Assembly (NCBI RefSeq): GCF_002099195.1
Contig: NZ_NBYX01000002.1
Span: forward strand, 411,206-475,205
Source: Burkholderia puraquae
GTDB taxonomy: Bacteria > Pseudomonadota > Gammaproteobacteria > Burkholderiales > Burkholderiaceae
Length of the DNA: 64,000 bases
Direction of reading: 5' to 3'
Positions within the stretch are counted from its first letter, which is position 1. Each line of letters begins with the position of its first letter. The position numbers were made by a program, and so were the translations under genes. The notes under the pieces were generated by a model that worked only from the letters and a program-made list of their open reading frames with translations, did no database searches and had not been told where the DNA came from. Positions 27,090 to 37,361 of this stretch are shown piece by piece.

Positions 27090-30000
27090 ATGATGAAAAG
27101 AACGACGCGGAACCTGGGTTTGGGCGGGATGGCGATGCTGACCGGCGCGATGCCGGTGGGCGCTTATGCGGCATGTTCGGCTACAGCGCCGGGCAGCGGA
27201 ACGACAGTCACATGTTCCGGTGCGAACCTCCCATCGGTCGTGGCCGCGACCGGCAGCACCAGCGTGACGATCAACATCGGTGTGGGCGCGACCGGCAGCT
27301 ACGTGCTGACGTCCACGCCGACGCCGTTTTCCGTCGACACGTCGAGCGCAATCACCAACAACGGCAACCTGTCGATGTCCGGCAACGGTACGGGCGTCGC
27401 GAACCGAGGCGCGGTGCTGCTCGGCGCGAACAACGGCAATACGCTGACCAACGCCTCGGCAGGCGTGATCTTGACGACGGGCGCCTACAACGATGGGATG
27501 GCCGCGAACGGCAACAACAACACGCTCGTCAACAACGGTACGATCACGACCACGGGCAACAACGCGTACGGGATGACGGCCGCGTGGGGGCAGAGCAACC
27601 CTGGTGCGTCAGGCAACCAGATTGTCAACACGGGCACGGTGACGACCTCGGGCAACAACGCACGCGCGGCGTCGCTGCTCGGCGGCAACGGCACGATCAC
27701 CAACAGCGGCACGCTGACGTCGAACGGCCGCGATGCGCCGGCGGTGTACATGCAGGGCAACAACGACACGCTGGTCAACAGCGGCACGATCCAGACGACC
27801 GGCACCGCGACGAGCGGCGGCAGCGTCGACGCGGTCGTGTCGAATACGCTCGGCAGCGCGTTTACCGCGACGATTACGAACCAAGCGGGCGGCAGGATCA
27901 TCAGCAACAACGGGATCGGCGTGCGCTCGACCAACGGCGCGACGACGATCACCAACGCGGGGCTGATCCAGGGCGGCGGCGGCACCGCGATCCAGGGCGG
28001 CAACGGCAACGTGACGCTGATCCTGCAGACCGGCTCGCAGATCGTCGGCACTGCGAACGGCGGCGTCGGCACCAACACCGTGACGCTGCAGGGCACGGGC
28101 ACGGCGTCGAATGCATTCGCGAACTTCCAGAGCCTGACGATGGCCGGCACGGACTGGACGTGGGCCGGCACCGGCACGTTCTCGACCGCGCTCGTGCAAA
28201 GCGGCACGCTGAACCTCACGGGCACGCTCGGCACGACGACGGCATCGGTCGTGGCCACGGTCAATGCGGGCGCGACGCTGCAAGCGAATGCGTCGAATCT
28301 GCCGCTGTCCATCACCGACAACGGGCTCGTGCGCTTCCAGCAGGACAGCACCGCCACGTACACGGGCACGATCAGCGGTTCGGGCGCGGTGGAGAAAACC
28401 GGCGCGGGCACGTTGACGGTGGCGCCTTCGGCTGCAGGCGGCAACACGTATTCGGGCGGCACGACGATCACGCAGGGCACCCTCTCGGTTGCGGCCGACA
28501 ATGCACTCGGCGCATCCTCGGGAAACCTGGCTTTAAATGGCGGCACGCTGCGGTTCGGCAGTTCCTTCAACCTGGCGTCGAGCCGCGCGGTGTCGATTGC
28601 GCCGTCGAGTGCGGGCACGATCGATACGCAGGGGTTCGACACGACGTTGACGCAGAACATTGTGGGTGGCGGGGGCTACCTGACGAAGCTCGGCAGCGGC
28701 ACGTTGACGCTTAACGGTCCCAGTAATGCCATCGGCTTCACCGACGTGAAGGCGGGAACGCTGGTGATTGGCGACGGACTAGGCGGCCCGGCCACGATGG
28801 TCGGTGGCGGCATGGTCAGGGTTGAGCCGGGGGCGACGTTTGGCGGTTACGGCAGTGTGGCGGGCGATGTAGTGAACTACGGCACTGTCTTTGTCGCGAA
28901 CGCGCTGGCCGGTCTCGCGAGTGGCAGGACAGGTAACCTCGAAATCAAGGGGACGCTGACGAATGCCGGGCTCCTGCAGCTTGCAGGCAGCGGTGTGGGT
29001 AACACGCTAACGATCGTCGGCGGCAGCTACGTCGGCCAGAACGGGACGATCGCGCTGAATACGTATCTTGCAGGCGATGGTTCGGCTTCGGACAGGCTGA
29101 TTGTCGGCGCCGGTGGCATGAGCGGCTCGACCACGCTGAAGGTGACGAACGTCGGTGGTCCCGGCGCGCAGACGACGGGCGACGGCATCCAGATCGTGCA
29201 GGCGGCCGATGGCGGGATGTCGAGCGCGGGTGCGTTTACGTTGTCGGGCGGCACGGTGAGCGCCGGTGCGTATTCGTACTTCCTCGCGAAGGGTGGTGCG
29301 GCAACCGGCACAGGCTCCAACTGGTACCTGCGCAACACGGTGCCGCCGAAACCGCAGCCTCCGGTCATCGAGCCCGGCCAGCCGACGCCGCCGACCGAGC
29401 CTCCGATCACGCCGGCCGAAGGCACGCCGGAATCGATCGTCGACGCGGTCGACAACGCGGGAACGGGCGGCAATCCGGAGCCGATCTACCGCCCCGAAGT
29501 GCCGCTATACGCGGAAGCGCCGGCCGTCGCACGCCAGGTCGGGCTGCTGCAGATCGATGCGTTCCACGATCGGCAGGGCGAACAGGGCCTGCTGGCCGAG
29601 AACGGTTCGATACCCGCATCGTGGGCGCGCGTGTGGGGTGGTCACAGCGACATCAAGCAGAAGGGCGACGTGACGCCGTCGTACGACGGCACGGTTTGGG
29701 GGATGCAGGTCGGTCAGGATCTGTACGCGGACACCACCTCAAGCGGTCATCGCAACCACTACGGCTTCTTCCTCGGGTTCGCGCGCGCTGTCGGCGACGT
29801 GAACGGCTTCGCGCTCGCGCAGCAGGGCATGGGCGTCGGTTCGCTGCAGGTCAATGCGTACAACCTCGGCGGCTACTGGACCCATATCGGCCCGGGCGGC
29901 TGGTACACGGATGCCGTGTTGATGGGCAGCGCACTGACCGTGCGCACGCATTCGAACGACAACGTAAGCGGTTCGACGAGCGGCAACGCGTTCACAGGCT

Positions 30001-30437
30001 CGGTCGAAGCTGGGTTGCCGATCCAGCTCGGCGGCGGGCTGACGCTCGAGCCGCAGGCGCAGCTCGTGTGGCAATGGCTGTCGCTCGACCGGTTCAATGA
30101 CGGGATTTCGAGCGTGAGCTGGAACAACGGCAGCGCGTTCCTCGGCCGGATCGGCGCACGGCTGCAATATGCGTTCGATTCAAACGGCGTGAGCTGGAAG
30201 CCGTACCTGCGCATGAACGTGCTGCGTTCGTTTGGCACCGACGACAAGACGACGTTCGGCGGCTCGACGACGATCGCTACGCAGGTCGGGCAAACGGCCG
30301 GGCAGATCGGCGCAGGGCTCGTTGCGCAACTGACGAAGCGCGGCAGCGTGTATGCGACGGTCAGCTACCTGACGAACCTCGGCGGCGAGCACCAGCGCAC
30401 GATCACCGGGAATGCGGGCGTGCGGTGGGCGTGGTGA
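27090..30437 (+). CDS. classical (type Va) autotransporter with glycine/asparagine-rich passenger
   Basis: The 1115-residue protein has a Sec signal (AMLTGAMPVGAYA, ending near residue 28). The passenger (about 30-760) is a run of Asn/Gly/Thr repeats of the beta-helix type, such as NTLVNNGTITTTGNNAYG. Passenger-associated transport repeats appear as YSGGTTITQGTLSVAADNAL and MVRVEPGATFGGYGSVAGD. A Pro-rich linker (PPKPQPPVIEPGQPTPP) precedes the outer-membrane beta-domain (about 850-1115), which ends in the aromatic signature VRWAW. It lacks an obvious protease triad, so adhesin or aggregation roles fit best. It is not part of an operon. Confidence 0.92.
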   Translation: MMKRTTRNLGLGGMAMLTGAMPVGAYAACSATAPGSGTTVTCSGANLPSVVAATGSTSVTINIGVGATGSYVLTSTPTPFSVDTSSAITNNGNLSMSGNGTGVANRGAVLLGANNGNTLTNASAGVILTTGAYNDGMAANGNNNTLVNNGTITTTGNNAYGMTAAWGQSNPGASGNQIVNTGTVTTSGNNARAASLLGGNGTITNSGTLTSNGRDAPAVYMQGNNDTLVNSGTIQTTGTATSGGSVDAVVSNTLGSAFTATITNQAGGRIISNNGIGVRSTNGATTITNAGLIQGGGGTAIQGGNGNVTLILQTGSQIVGTANGGVGTNTVTLQGTGTASNAFANFQSLTMAGTDWTWAGTGTFSTALVQSGTLNLTGTLGTTTASVVATVNAGATLQANASNLPLSITDNGLVRFQQDSTATYTGTISGSGAVEKTGAGTLTVAPSAAGGNTYSGGTTITQGTLSVAADNALGASSGNLALNGGTLRFGSSFNLASSRAVSIAPSSAGTIDTQGFDTTLTQNIVGGGGYLTKLGSGTLTLNGPSNAIGFTDVKAGTLVIGDGLGGPATMVGGGMVRVEPGATFGGYGSVAGDVVNYGTVFVANALAGLASGRTGNLEIKGTLTNAGLLQLAGSGVGNTLTIVGGSYVGQNGTIALNTYLAGDGSASDRLIVGAGGMSGSTTLKVTNVGGPGAQTTGDGIQIVQAADGGMSSAGAFTLSGGTVSAGAYSYFLAKGGAATGTGSNWYLRNTVPPKPQPPVIEPGQPTPPTEPPITPAEGTPESIVDAVDNAGTGGNPEPIYRPEVPLYAEAPAVARQVGLLQIDAFHDRQGEQGLLAENGSIPASWARVWGGHSDIKQKGDVTPSYDGTVWGMQVGQDLYADTTSSGHRNHYGFFLGFARAVGDVNGFALAQQGMGVGSLQVNAYNLGGYWTHIGPGGWYTDAVLMGSALTVRTHSNDNVSGSTSGNAFTGSVEAGLPIQLGGGLTLEPQAQLVWQWLSLDRFNDGISSVSWNNGSAFLGRIGARLQYAFDSNGVSWKPYLRMNVLRSFGTDDKTTFGGSTTIATQVGQTAGQIGAGLVAQLTKRGSVYATVSYLTNLGGEHQRTITGNAGVRWAW

Positions 30438-30507
30438 GGTCGACGATGACGATGCGTTGGTCGATCGACCGCGACGAGCCACGGCGCGGCCGACCAGGGC
30501 AAACCGC

Positions 30508-31347
30508 TTACGCAGCGGGTTCGACAGGCAACCAGATTTCCAGCACGCCGGCGCCCGTCACCGGATCGTAGTCCGCGCTGTAGCGCTCGAACTCGGGCGC
30601 GTCCACTGCCTTGAACCCCGACGTCGGCAGCCAGCCGTTCCAGATGCTGTAGAAGGTCTGGTGCAGCGTGGAAATATGCCCGCTGTGTTCAAAGACCGCA
30701 TACCGCTGCGGTTCGAGCTCGACGCAGCGAAACGGCGCGGGCAGCCGGTCGCGGCTGGCGACTTCCACGCCCGCGATGTACTCGAAACTGCCGTCCGCAT
30801 CGGGGTTGCAGCACACGCCGTAGGTCACGTCGTCGACCTGACCGGGAATGGTACCGATGTATGGGATAAACGCTTGCCACAGCGCCGGAATGCCTTCGTT
30901 GGTTTCGAAGGTGTAGCGATCGCTCATGCCGGCGATCAGCCGCTTTCCGGCGGCTTCGAAGCGCGACGGCGTCACGGCGATGCGTTTCAGTTCTTTCATG
31001 CGAAGGGGCTCCACAAGAGACAATCCATCGAGCGTGCGCCGTGCCCGCACGTCCTCGGGCGTCATGCCGAAGAGATCGCGGAAGGCGCGCGTGAACGCCT
31101 CATGGGAGCCATAGCCGGCATCGAGCGCCACGTGGAGGATGTCCGGCGCGCCTTGCGCCAGCGCGCGCGCCGCACGCGTGAGCCGCCTCGACCGCACATA
31201 GCGCATCACCGGCCAGCCGGTATTCATCGAGAACAGGCGCGAGAAGCCGAAGCGCGTCATGTCGCAATTGGCGGAAATCCTGTCGAGCGTCAGTTCCCTG
31301 TCCAGTTCGGTTTCGATAAACCAGAGTGCTTGTCCAACCGGGTTCAT
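30508..31347 (-). CDS. AraC-family regulator with GyrI-like effector domain (Rob/SoxS-like)
   Basis: A 279-residue protein with two N-terminal helix-turn-helix motifs (LTLDRISANCDMTRFGFSRL and LHVALDAGYGSHEAFTRAF, then FGMTPEDVRA). The C-terminal half is a GyrI/Rob-like small-molecule domain (KRLIAGMSDRYTF, YGVCCNPDADGSFEYIAGVE, YAVFEHSGHISTLHQTF). Such regulators often respond to amphipathic compounds or antibiotics. It is convergent with the autotransporter and downstream of bclB on the same strand, but 116 bp apart. Confidence 0.9.
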   Translation of the reverse strand: MNPVGQALWFIETELDRELTLDRISANCDMTRFGFSRLFSMNTGWPVMRYVRSRRLTRAARALAQGAPDILHVALDAGYGSHEAFTRAFRDLFGMTPEDVRARRTLDGLSLVEPLRMKELKRIAVTPSRFEAAGKRLIAGMSDRYTFETNEGIPALWQAFIPYIGTIPGQVDDVTYGVCCNPDADGSFEYIAGVEVASRDRLPAPFRCVELEPQRYAVFEHSGHISTLHQTFYSIWNGWLPTSGFKAVDAPEFERYSADYDPVTGAGVLEIWLPVEPAA

Positions 31348-31463
31348 AGCGGGCCAATGAGGGTGTCGAGCCGACTATATGGTATCGGTGGCGAGGGCAT
31401 TTGATCGTTCTTGCGGATCGCCACGCCGGGCGGCGTGGCGAAGGAGCGGAGTTACGCTGCTTG

Positions 31464-32204
31464 TTAGCCGAGCGGCCAGTTCAGGATGGCGATACCGTCG
31501 TTGTAGTCACCGTCCGTCCCGTCTTCCGACCCGACCAGACCGAAGTAGGTCTTCTTGAAGATGTCGACCTGGCGCGAGCCGATCTTCGACGGCTTGCCGT
31601 TCGCCGTCACGACCACGCGCACCTTCCCCTTGCCGGAGTTCACGATCTGCGTGTTCAGGTTCGCGTCCTGCGTGCCGGCGCCCTGGAACGTCGCGGCCGG
31701 TTTCGGGTTGTCGTCGACGAACACCTCGATCGTCTGCTGCGCCGACGAATTGACCAGCGCGGTCACGCCGAATGCGATGTTCGGCGGCAGGTTGAAGATG
31801 CCGTCACGTTCGCCGCCGCCGGTCGTCGTGGTACCCGGCTGCGTGGGCTGCGGCTGAGGCGTCGCTTTCGAGAAGTAATTGACCACCGCCCCGACGCCGA
31901 ACTTCGCCGCGGCCCCGGGCAGCACGCCGGGCGCGCCGGCCCACGTCACCGTGCAGGCGATCACCTGCCCGGCCGCATCGGCCTTCACCTTGTTTTGCCA
32001 GCTGCCGACGTCGAAGCTGTACGGGATGGTCGCGATGTCGACGAACACATCGTATTGCGGCAGCTTTTCCACGAGCTGCGCGGTCATGAACTGACGCATC
32101 CGGTCGAGCACCGCCTGGTCGCCGTTCGCCTGTACGGCGGTTGCATCGTTGCCGGCGAGTTGCAGCAGGGCGTACAGATCGTCATGGGTAAACGGTTGTG
32201 ACAT
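31464..32204 (-). CDS. bclB: LecB-type soluble lectin BclB (BC2L-B)
   Basis: The 246-residue protein combines an N-terminal domain of unknown fold (residues 1-120, starting MSQPFTHDDLYALLQLAGND) with a Pro/Thr/Gln linker and a C-terminal LecB-like calcium lectin domain. The calcium/sugar loop VGSEDGTDGDYNDG and the terminal NWPLG, which donates the final Gly carboxylate, are intact. It is the third gene of the bclA-bclC-bclB series on the minus strand. From memory this matches the quorum-sensing-controlled bclACB operon of B. cenocepacia; I see no confident cep box in the sequence. No signal peptide is present. Confidence 0.95.
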   Translation of the reverse strand: MSQPFTHDDLYALLQLAGNDATAVQANGDQAVLDRMRQFMTAQLVEKLPQYDVFVDIATIPYSFDVGSWQNKVKADAAGQVIACTVTWAGAPGVLPGAAAKFGVGAVVNYFSKATPQPQPTQPGTTTTGGGERDGIFNLPPNIAFGVTALVNSSAQQTIEVFVDDNPKPAATFQGAGTQDANLNTQIVNSGKGKVRVVVTANGKPSKIGSRQVDIFKKTYFGLVGSEDGTDGDYNDGIAILNWPLG

Positions 32205-32397
32205 GTCGTCCTCGTCTCTATGAAAGGAATCGCGTTGCGCGGCCGGTGAATGGATTTCGCCGTTGTCGCGCACGGAGTACAGCGTGGGACTGCAAATGAC
32301 TGCTCGAATGAATCGATGCGCAATGCGTGGTTGGCTCCGTCGCCATGGCGGGTTCGACAACGGCGCGCACACCCTGCCGCGCCGCGCGTCGTCGTGC

Positions 32398-33231
32398 TCA
32401 GCCCAGCGGCCAGTTCAGGAACACGATGCCGTCGTTGTAGTCGTCGTCGGTACCGTCTTCCGAGCCGACGATCCCGAAGTACGTCTTCTTGAAGAGGTCG
32501 ACCTGCCGCGAGCCGAGCCGCGACGGCTTGCCGTTCGCCATCACGATCACGCGCACGCGCCCCTTGCCGGAGTCGAGTACCTTCGTGCCGAGGTTCTGGT
32601 CCTGCACGCCGGCGCCCTTGAACGTGGCGGCGGGTTTCGGGTTGTCGTCGACGTAGATGTCGATCGTCTGGTCGTTTGCCGCGTTGGTGAGCGCGGTGAC
32701 GCCGAACTTGATGTTCGGCGGCAGGTTGAAGGTGCCGTCGCGCTCGCCGCCGCCGCCGATGTTGCCGCTATCCGTGCTGCCGGGATTGTCGCCCGTTCCG
32801 GTTTCGCTGCTTCCGCTGCCGTGCGACGGTGATTGCGCGGCCGTGCCGCCGATCGCGGACAGGCTCGCGTACGAATCGATATGCATCGCGCTGCCGCGTA
32901 CGCTTTTCCACTGGCCCTTCACGAACGTGACGCCGGTGCCGACGTCGATCGTCGCGACGAGCGTGAACGGCATGCGCCCGGTGCTTTCGGGCACCTTCGA
33001 CGAATAGGTGAAGCAGCCGTCCGCGACGACGCCCTTGTTGGTCGCGATCGCGAAATAGATGCCGGGGAAGTTGTTGCCGGTCGCGTACGGCGTCGGCACG
33101 TTGAGGATGACCTGCAGTTTCCCGTCTCGAATCTCAGCTTTGGCGATGTCGATGTACAGGCCCGGGATGTCGACGTAGGTCGCCGATGTCGCCACGGGTG
33201 CGCTGATGATCGATGCCGAAAGGAGGGGCAT
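32398..33231 (-). CDS. bclC: bifunctional superlectin BclC (BC2L-C)
   Basis: The 277-residue protein has an N-terminal TNF-like domain (residues 1-130, MPLLSASIISAPVATSATYV, GNNFPGIYFAIATNKG, RGSAMHIDSYASLSAI), known in BC2L-C to form a fucose-binding trimer. A Gly/Ser-rich linker leads to a LecB-type domain with the calcium loop VGSEDGTDDDYNDG and terminal NWPLG, specific for mannose and heptose in the known protein. AGGAGG lies just upstream of the ATG. It has no signal peptide although homologues reach the cell surface. 125 bp separate it from bclA and 193 bp from bclB. Confidence 0.96.
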   Translation of the reverse strand: MPLLSASIISAPVATSATYVDIPGLYIDIAKAEIRDGKLQVILNVPTPYATGNNFPGIYFAIATNKGVVADGCFTYSSKVPESTGRMPFTLVATIDVGTGVTFVKGQWKSVRGSAMHIDSYASLSAIGGTAAQSPSHGSGSSETGTGDNPGSTDSGNIGGGGERDGTFNLPPNIKFGVTALTNAANDQTIDIYVDDNPKPAATFKGAGVQDQNLGTKVLDSGKGRVRVIVMANGKPSRLGSRQVDLFKKTYFGIVGSEDGTDDDYNDGIVFLNWPLG

Positions 33232-33356
33232 GGGTGTCTCCGTTGTTAGGGCGGGTTTCGATGCAAAAGGAAGGGAAGGTGCCGCCGAATGCGGCGCGCC
33301 ACCGCCGGCCGGCCCGGAGGCGGCCGGCGGTGGCGGGTCGTCAGGCGCGCGTCAGG

Positions 33357-33746
33357 TCAGCCGATCGGCCACTGGAGCACGACGATGCCGTCGTTGTAGT
33401 CGCTGTCGTGGCCGTCTTCCGACACGACGATCCCGAAGTTGACCGTGTACGGCGAGCCGTCCGATTTCTTGCCGTTGATCGGCGCAAGGCGTGCATCGGT
33501 GGCCGACGGCTTGCCGTTCACCGACACTTCGAAGCGGATCTTGCCGTTGCCGGAATTCAGCGTCGCTTCACGGGTACCGTCGCGCGTCGTCAGCTTGTGA
33601 TACGCGGCGGGTTCTTTGCTGTCGCCGATAAACAGCTTGATGTGTTGCTGCTCGGCGGCATTCGCGAAGAAAATCGCGCGGAAATTGGTATTCGGCGGAA
33701 TCGAAAACTCGCCGGCGCGATTGGATGACGTTTGAGAATCGGCCAT
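33357..33746 (-). CDS. bclA: mannose-binding lectin BclA (BC2L-A)
   Basis: The 129-residue product is a single LecB-like domain. It reads like B. cenocepacia BC2L-A as I remember it: MADSQTSSNRAGEFSIPPNT, then FFANAAEQQHIKLFIGD, the calcium loop VSEDGHDSDYNDG and terminal LQWPIG, where the last Gly supplies a calcium ligand across the dimer. The known protein binds mannosides and bacterial heptose. It is first in the series and a strong CTCCTCCTGAGG-complement ribosome-binding site (GGAGGAGA) precedes its ATG. The upstream 100-150 bp are unusually AT-rich. Confidence 0.96.
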   Translation of the reverse strand: MADSQTSSNRAGEFSIPPNTNFRAIFFANAAEQQHIKLFIGDSKEPAAYHKLTTRDGTREATLNSGNGKIRFEVSVNGKPSATDARLAPINGKKSDGSPYTVNFGIVVSEDGHDSDYNDGIVVLQWPIG

Positions 33747-34700
33747 GCTCTCCTCCTGAGGAATGATGGGTAAGGCTTCGAGTCGTGTCGCGCAAACGTT
33801 TGCCGTTTGAAATGCGACGTATCGAGCATGCCGAAAAATAAATAAAAAAATATTCGTGGGGGAATGGCTATTGTTCAGTAAATCGAAAATGGAGGTTAAT
33901 CGATTGAATGAAATGTGTTTAATTGGTGCTATTTCGATATATTTTGGAAATTATATCGATGTGCGTATCGATTTTCGGAACGATGCGCGATTGCACAGGT
34001 GGGGCGGGGGAGGCGGAGGGGGCAATCGGGCTTGGGCGCGGACGCTCGGCGTTCGCATATGGCAGCGTGTTGTTTCAACATCAGCATCTCGGTCGTGGCC
34101 GCGCCCACCGGCCACCACCGAACGCCCACGCCGAAACCCGATGGCAACAGGAAGGGGGTGCGGCAACCGGCGAAGATCGTTGACCAACTCACTCCGAACG
34201 TGAACAGGGGCCTCACCGGCGCCGCACCCATGAAGCATATCGACGGGGTGGCGCGCCGCCTATCGGACAGGACTGATTCTGTGCGATCGAATTCGGCGCC
34301 ATTTGTACCCAGCCCGTTGACAGCTCCCGTCACCCTGTGATTTGATTTCGGCCATGCAAGCCGCCCAGCCCCGTTTCTCGCTACGACTACTAGCCCGTTT
34401 CTCCGGGCTGGGTCTGCGGCTGCGCGCTTTCCGTCTGCTTCTGTCCTGAAGCGCCAGATTTCCCCCGCATCACCGACCTGGCCCCGGTTGTCGACCGGCG
34501 CCTGAGTTCGTCCTTTTTCCGAATCGTTCCGCTCCGTCCCGGTCACTCAACCGCCAAGGCTGTCGTTCGCCGTACCGCTTTGCCGTTGTGCCGTTTCTTA
34601 CCGCTTTCTACCGTTTTCACCGCTGCGCGCGCAGCCTGCCACCACGACGGATGGCCACCGCGCCGCGGTTTCCCGACAAACCGACCGAGGACCGAACATC
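33747..34700. other. long intergenic region between bclA and leuA
   Basis: About 950 bp. The first part (33830-33975) is very AT-rich for this genome and probably carries the bclA promoter. A 10-bp palindrome CAAACGTTTG lies at 33793-33802. From 34370 to 34640 there are several pyrimidine-rich short repeats (TACCGCT, TACCGTTTT) before leuA. Open frames here on both strands look like chance frames with Arg/Ser-rich products. No gene supported. Confidence 0.5.
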
Positions 34701-36413
34701 ATGATGCTGAAGAACCCCGCGACGAAGTACCGACCGTTCACGCCCGTCAACCTGCCGAACCGCATGTGGCCGACGCGCACGATCACGCAAGCCCCGATCT
34801 GGATGAGCACCGACCTGCGCGACGGCAACCAGTCGCTGTTCGAGCCGATGGATGCGGCGCGCAAGATGCGGATGTTCAAGATGCTGGTCGCGATCGGCTT
34901 CAAGGAGATCGAGGTCGCGTTCCCGTCGGCGTCCGAGACCGATTTCAACTTCGTGCGCGAGCTGATCGAAGGCGGCCACATTCCCGACGACGTGACGATC
35001 GAGGTGCTCACGCAGGCGCGCGACGACCTGATCGAGCGCACCTTCGATTCGCTGCGCGGCGCGAAGCGCGCGATCGTGCACCTGTACAACGCGACCGCGC
35101 CGGAATTCCGCAAGATCGTGTTCGGCCTCGACCGCGACGGCGTGAAGGAACTCGCGGTGAACGCTGCGCGCACGATCAAGCGCTTCGCCGACGCCGCGAC
35201 CGACACGCATTTCACGCTGCAATACAGCCCGGAAACCTTCACTGCGACCGAGCTCGATTTCGCGAAGGAAGTCTGCGACGCCGTGTTCGACGTCTGGCAG
35301 CCGACGCCGGAGCACAAGGCGATCGTGAACCTGCCGGCCACCGTCGAAGTCGGCACGCCGAACTTCTACGCGGACCAGATCGAATGGATGCACCGCAACC
35401 TCGCGCGCCGCGATGCGCTGATCGTGTCCGTGCATCCGCACAACGACCGCGGCACCGCGGTCGCGGCGGCCGAGCTTGCGGTGATGGCCGGCGCGGACCG
35501 GATCGAGGGCTGCCTGTTCGGCAACGGCGAGCGCACCGGTAACGTCGATCTCGTCACGCTCGCGCTGAACCTCTACTCGCAGGGCGTCGATCCGGGCCTC
35601 GATTTTTCGCAGATCAACGAAGTCGCACGCACGGCCGAGGAATGCACGCAGCTGCCGATCCATCCGCGCCATCCGTATGTCGGCGACCTGGTATTCACCG
35701 CGTTCTCCGGCTCGCACCAGGACGCGATCAAGAAAGGCTTCGCGGTGCAGCGCCCCGATGCCGTGTGGGAAATGCCGTACCTGCCGATCGATCCGAGCGA
35801 CGTCGGCCGCACCTACGACTCGATCATTCGCGTGAACAGCCAGTCGGGCAAGGGCGGTATCGCGTACCTGCTCGAGCAGAGCTATGGGGTCGCGCTGCCG
35901 CGCCGCCTGCAGGTCGACTTCAGCGCGGCCGTGCAGCGCATGACCGACGACAGCGGGCTCGAAGTGACGAGCGCGCAGATCTGGTCGCTGTTCCAGCAGG
36001 AATACGTCGAAGGCGATGCGCCGCTGCGTTATGTCGGCCATGAGCTGACCGAGCGCGACGGCCGCGAGACGATCGTGCTGACCGCCGACGTGCACGGCGA
36101 GCGCCGCGTGCTGCGCGGGGAAGGCAACGGCCCGCTCGACGCGCTGATGCATGCGCTGCGCACGCCGCTGCGGATCCAGCACTACGAGGAGCGCGCGTTG
36201 TCGCAAGGTGCCGATGCGAAGGCGATCGCGATCGCGGAACTGTCCGGCGCGGGCGTGCGCGGCAGCGCGTTCGGCGTCGGCATCGACGCGAACCTGACGA
36301 CCGCGTCGATCCGCGCGGTAATCAGCGGCATCAACCGCGCGTATGCGCGCGCGGACGAAGCGATGCAGGCGACGTTTTTTGGCGTGCAGCCTGCGGTGAA
36401 GGCCGTCGCGTAA
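34701..36413 (+). CDS. leuA: 2-isopropylmalate synthase, long form
   Basis: The 570-residue enzyme condenses acetyl-CoA with 2-oxoisovalerate in the first leucine-specific step. The HMGL-like barrel shows the family entry motif [15 protein letters not shown], then [20 protein letters not shown], the metal-binding [15 protein letters not shown] and [15 protein letters not shown]. The C-terminal part carries the allosteric LeuA dimer domain. Length and the N-terminal [13 protein letters not shown] extension identify the actinobacterial-like long class (LeuA2) found also in Burkholderia. GAGGA precedes the start. It stands alone, away from leuBCD. Confidence 0.96.
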   Translation: MMLKNPATKYRPFTPVNLPNRMWPTRTITQAPIWMSTDLRDGNQSLFEPMDAARKMRMFKMLVAIGFKEIEVAFPSASETDFNFVRELIEGGHIPDDVTIEVLTQARDDLIERTFDSLRGAKRAIVHLYNATAPEFRKIVFGLDRDGVKELAVNAARTIKRFADAATDTHFTLQYSPETFTATELDFAKEVCDAVFDVWQPTPEHKAIVNLPATVEVGTPNFYADQIEWMHRNLARRDALIVSVHPHNDRGTAVAAAELAVMAGADRIEGCLFGNGERTGNVDLVTLALNLYSQGVDPGLDFSQINEVARTAEECTQLPIHPRHPYVGDLVFTAFSGSHQDAIKKGFAVQRPDAVWEMPYLPIDPSDVGRTYDSIIRVNSQSGKGGIAYLLEQSYGVALPRRLQVDFSAAVQRMTDDSGLEVTSAQIWSLFQQEYVEGDAPLRYVGHELTERDGRETIVLTADVHGERRVLRGEGNGPLDALMHALRTPLRIQHYEERALSQGADAKAIAIAELSGAGVRGSAFGVGIDANLTTASIRAVISGINRAYARADEAMQATFFGVQPAVKAVA

Positions 36414-36427
36414 GCGGGGGGCTGGGG

Positions 36428-36451
36428 GCCGCGCCGGGGGGCCGGCGCGGC
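36428..36451 (+). terminator. GC-rich hairpin after leuA
   Basis: GCCGCGCCGG and CCGGCGCGGC form a perfect 10-bp stem with a short G-rich loop, 15 bp after the leuA stop. There is no U tract. Confidence 0.5.
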
Positions 36452-36956
36452 TGAGTCTCCGGCGTCGATGTCGTCGCCAGCGCTGCTACGCGACCCGCCT
36501 TGTCTCAAGGTGGCGTCTGATCGCGGCGGGCGAGTTTGCACAAAGGCGCGATTGGGGATTCAACGCAAGTGGATGGCCTCAATCCATCACGGCCTTGCCG
36601 CACCGGAGTTTGTGGGGAAGTGCTGCACTTCTTTGTCACGCGAAGCCCGGATGACGCGCCTCTACGACGGCGGACGGAGATGTCTGAATAGGGCAGGTTC
36701 CAGATTGTGAGCCTGACATACCCGACAGGCGACGAATTCTGGCAATGGGCGTATCGTTCCTTCGGATCGGGCGGGGCATCCGCCCGCCGCACGATATCGT
36801 GCGGACCCTTAGTTATGCCGGCGCGTGTCGCCGGCATGTCATTCGTGGCAGCCACGAGCGTTGGGGGTGACGAGCCCCGTGCTTCTGCCCGCCCGTTCTC
36901 CGTAGTCCTTGTCCATTCAATCGGCCCGTTGCCGGGCCCATCGCGAGGAAAACGTC
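36452..36956. other. intergenic region after leuA
   Basis: About 505 bp with no supported gene. A perfect 9-bp inverted repeat ATGCCGGCG/CGCCGGCAT with a 5-nt spacer lies near 36814-36836, upstream of the next gene by about 120 bp. Open frames on the minus strand are not convincing. Confidence 0.4.
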
Positions 36957-37361
36957 ATGACGAAACCCGATACCCTGAAAGGCGACATCAAGGGCCAGGC
37001 CAAGGCCGCGGATCGCCACAACCTCGAGCGGCCGGATGGTGACAGCGCACTGTGGGCGCGCAGCCTGACGACGCAGCGCGTGGCCGACCTGTTCCGGACC
37101 TTGCCGGGCCTGCCGGGCCACTGGATGCAGTTGCAGATGCAGGTCAACGCCGGGAATCGCCATTTCTGCGGCGGCCAGAACGGCCATCAAACCACTGAAG
37201 AGGGCAAGGAGCTGATTCGCTGGATCGCCGATGCGGTGATCAAGGCGGCCGAGCGGGCCCCGTTCGATTTCAACTTGCAGCAGCTGCGTTTTACCGCCGA
37301 CATGGGTTGGCTCAAGCTGCATCGGGTGGGTGGGCGCGTGCTGGTGCTGTCGCGGCCCTGA
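36957..37361 (+). CDS. hypothetical protein, 134 aa
   Basis: The ATG at 36957 follows GAGGAAAA at good spacing. The soluble product starts MTKPDTLKGDIKGQAKAADR and contains LTTQRVADLFRTLPGLPGHW, then LQMQVNAGNRHFCGGQNG and a C-terminal LQQLRFTADMGWLKLHRVGG. The charged start resembles CsbD-like stress proteins only superficially. No signal peptide. The family is not recognised, and competing minus-strand frames look like shadows. Confidence 0.55.
   Translation: MTKPDTLKGDIKGQAKAADRHNLERPDGDSALWARSLTTQRVADLFRTLPGLPGHWMQLQMQVNAGNRHFCGGQNGHQTTEEGKELIRWIADAVIKAAERAPFDFNLQQLRFTADMGWLKLHRVGGRVLVLSRP

Noticed and set aside
31348..34000. Search for a CepR (lux-type) box at the lectin genes
   Set aside because: I found no convincing lux-box-like dyad upstream of bclA; the CAAACGTTTG palindrome at 33793 does not fit. 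Quorum-sensing control is therefore stated only as prior knowledge.
34360..34700. Leucine attenuator upstream of leuA
   Set aside because: No leader peptide with consecutive Leu codons followed by a terminator hairpin and U tract was visible; the AGCCCG/CGGGCT stem near 34395 is short and isolated.
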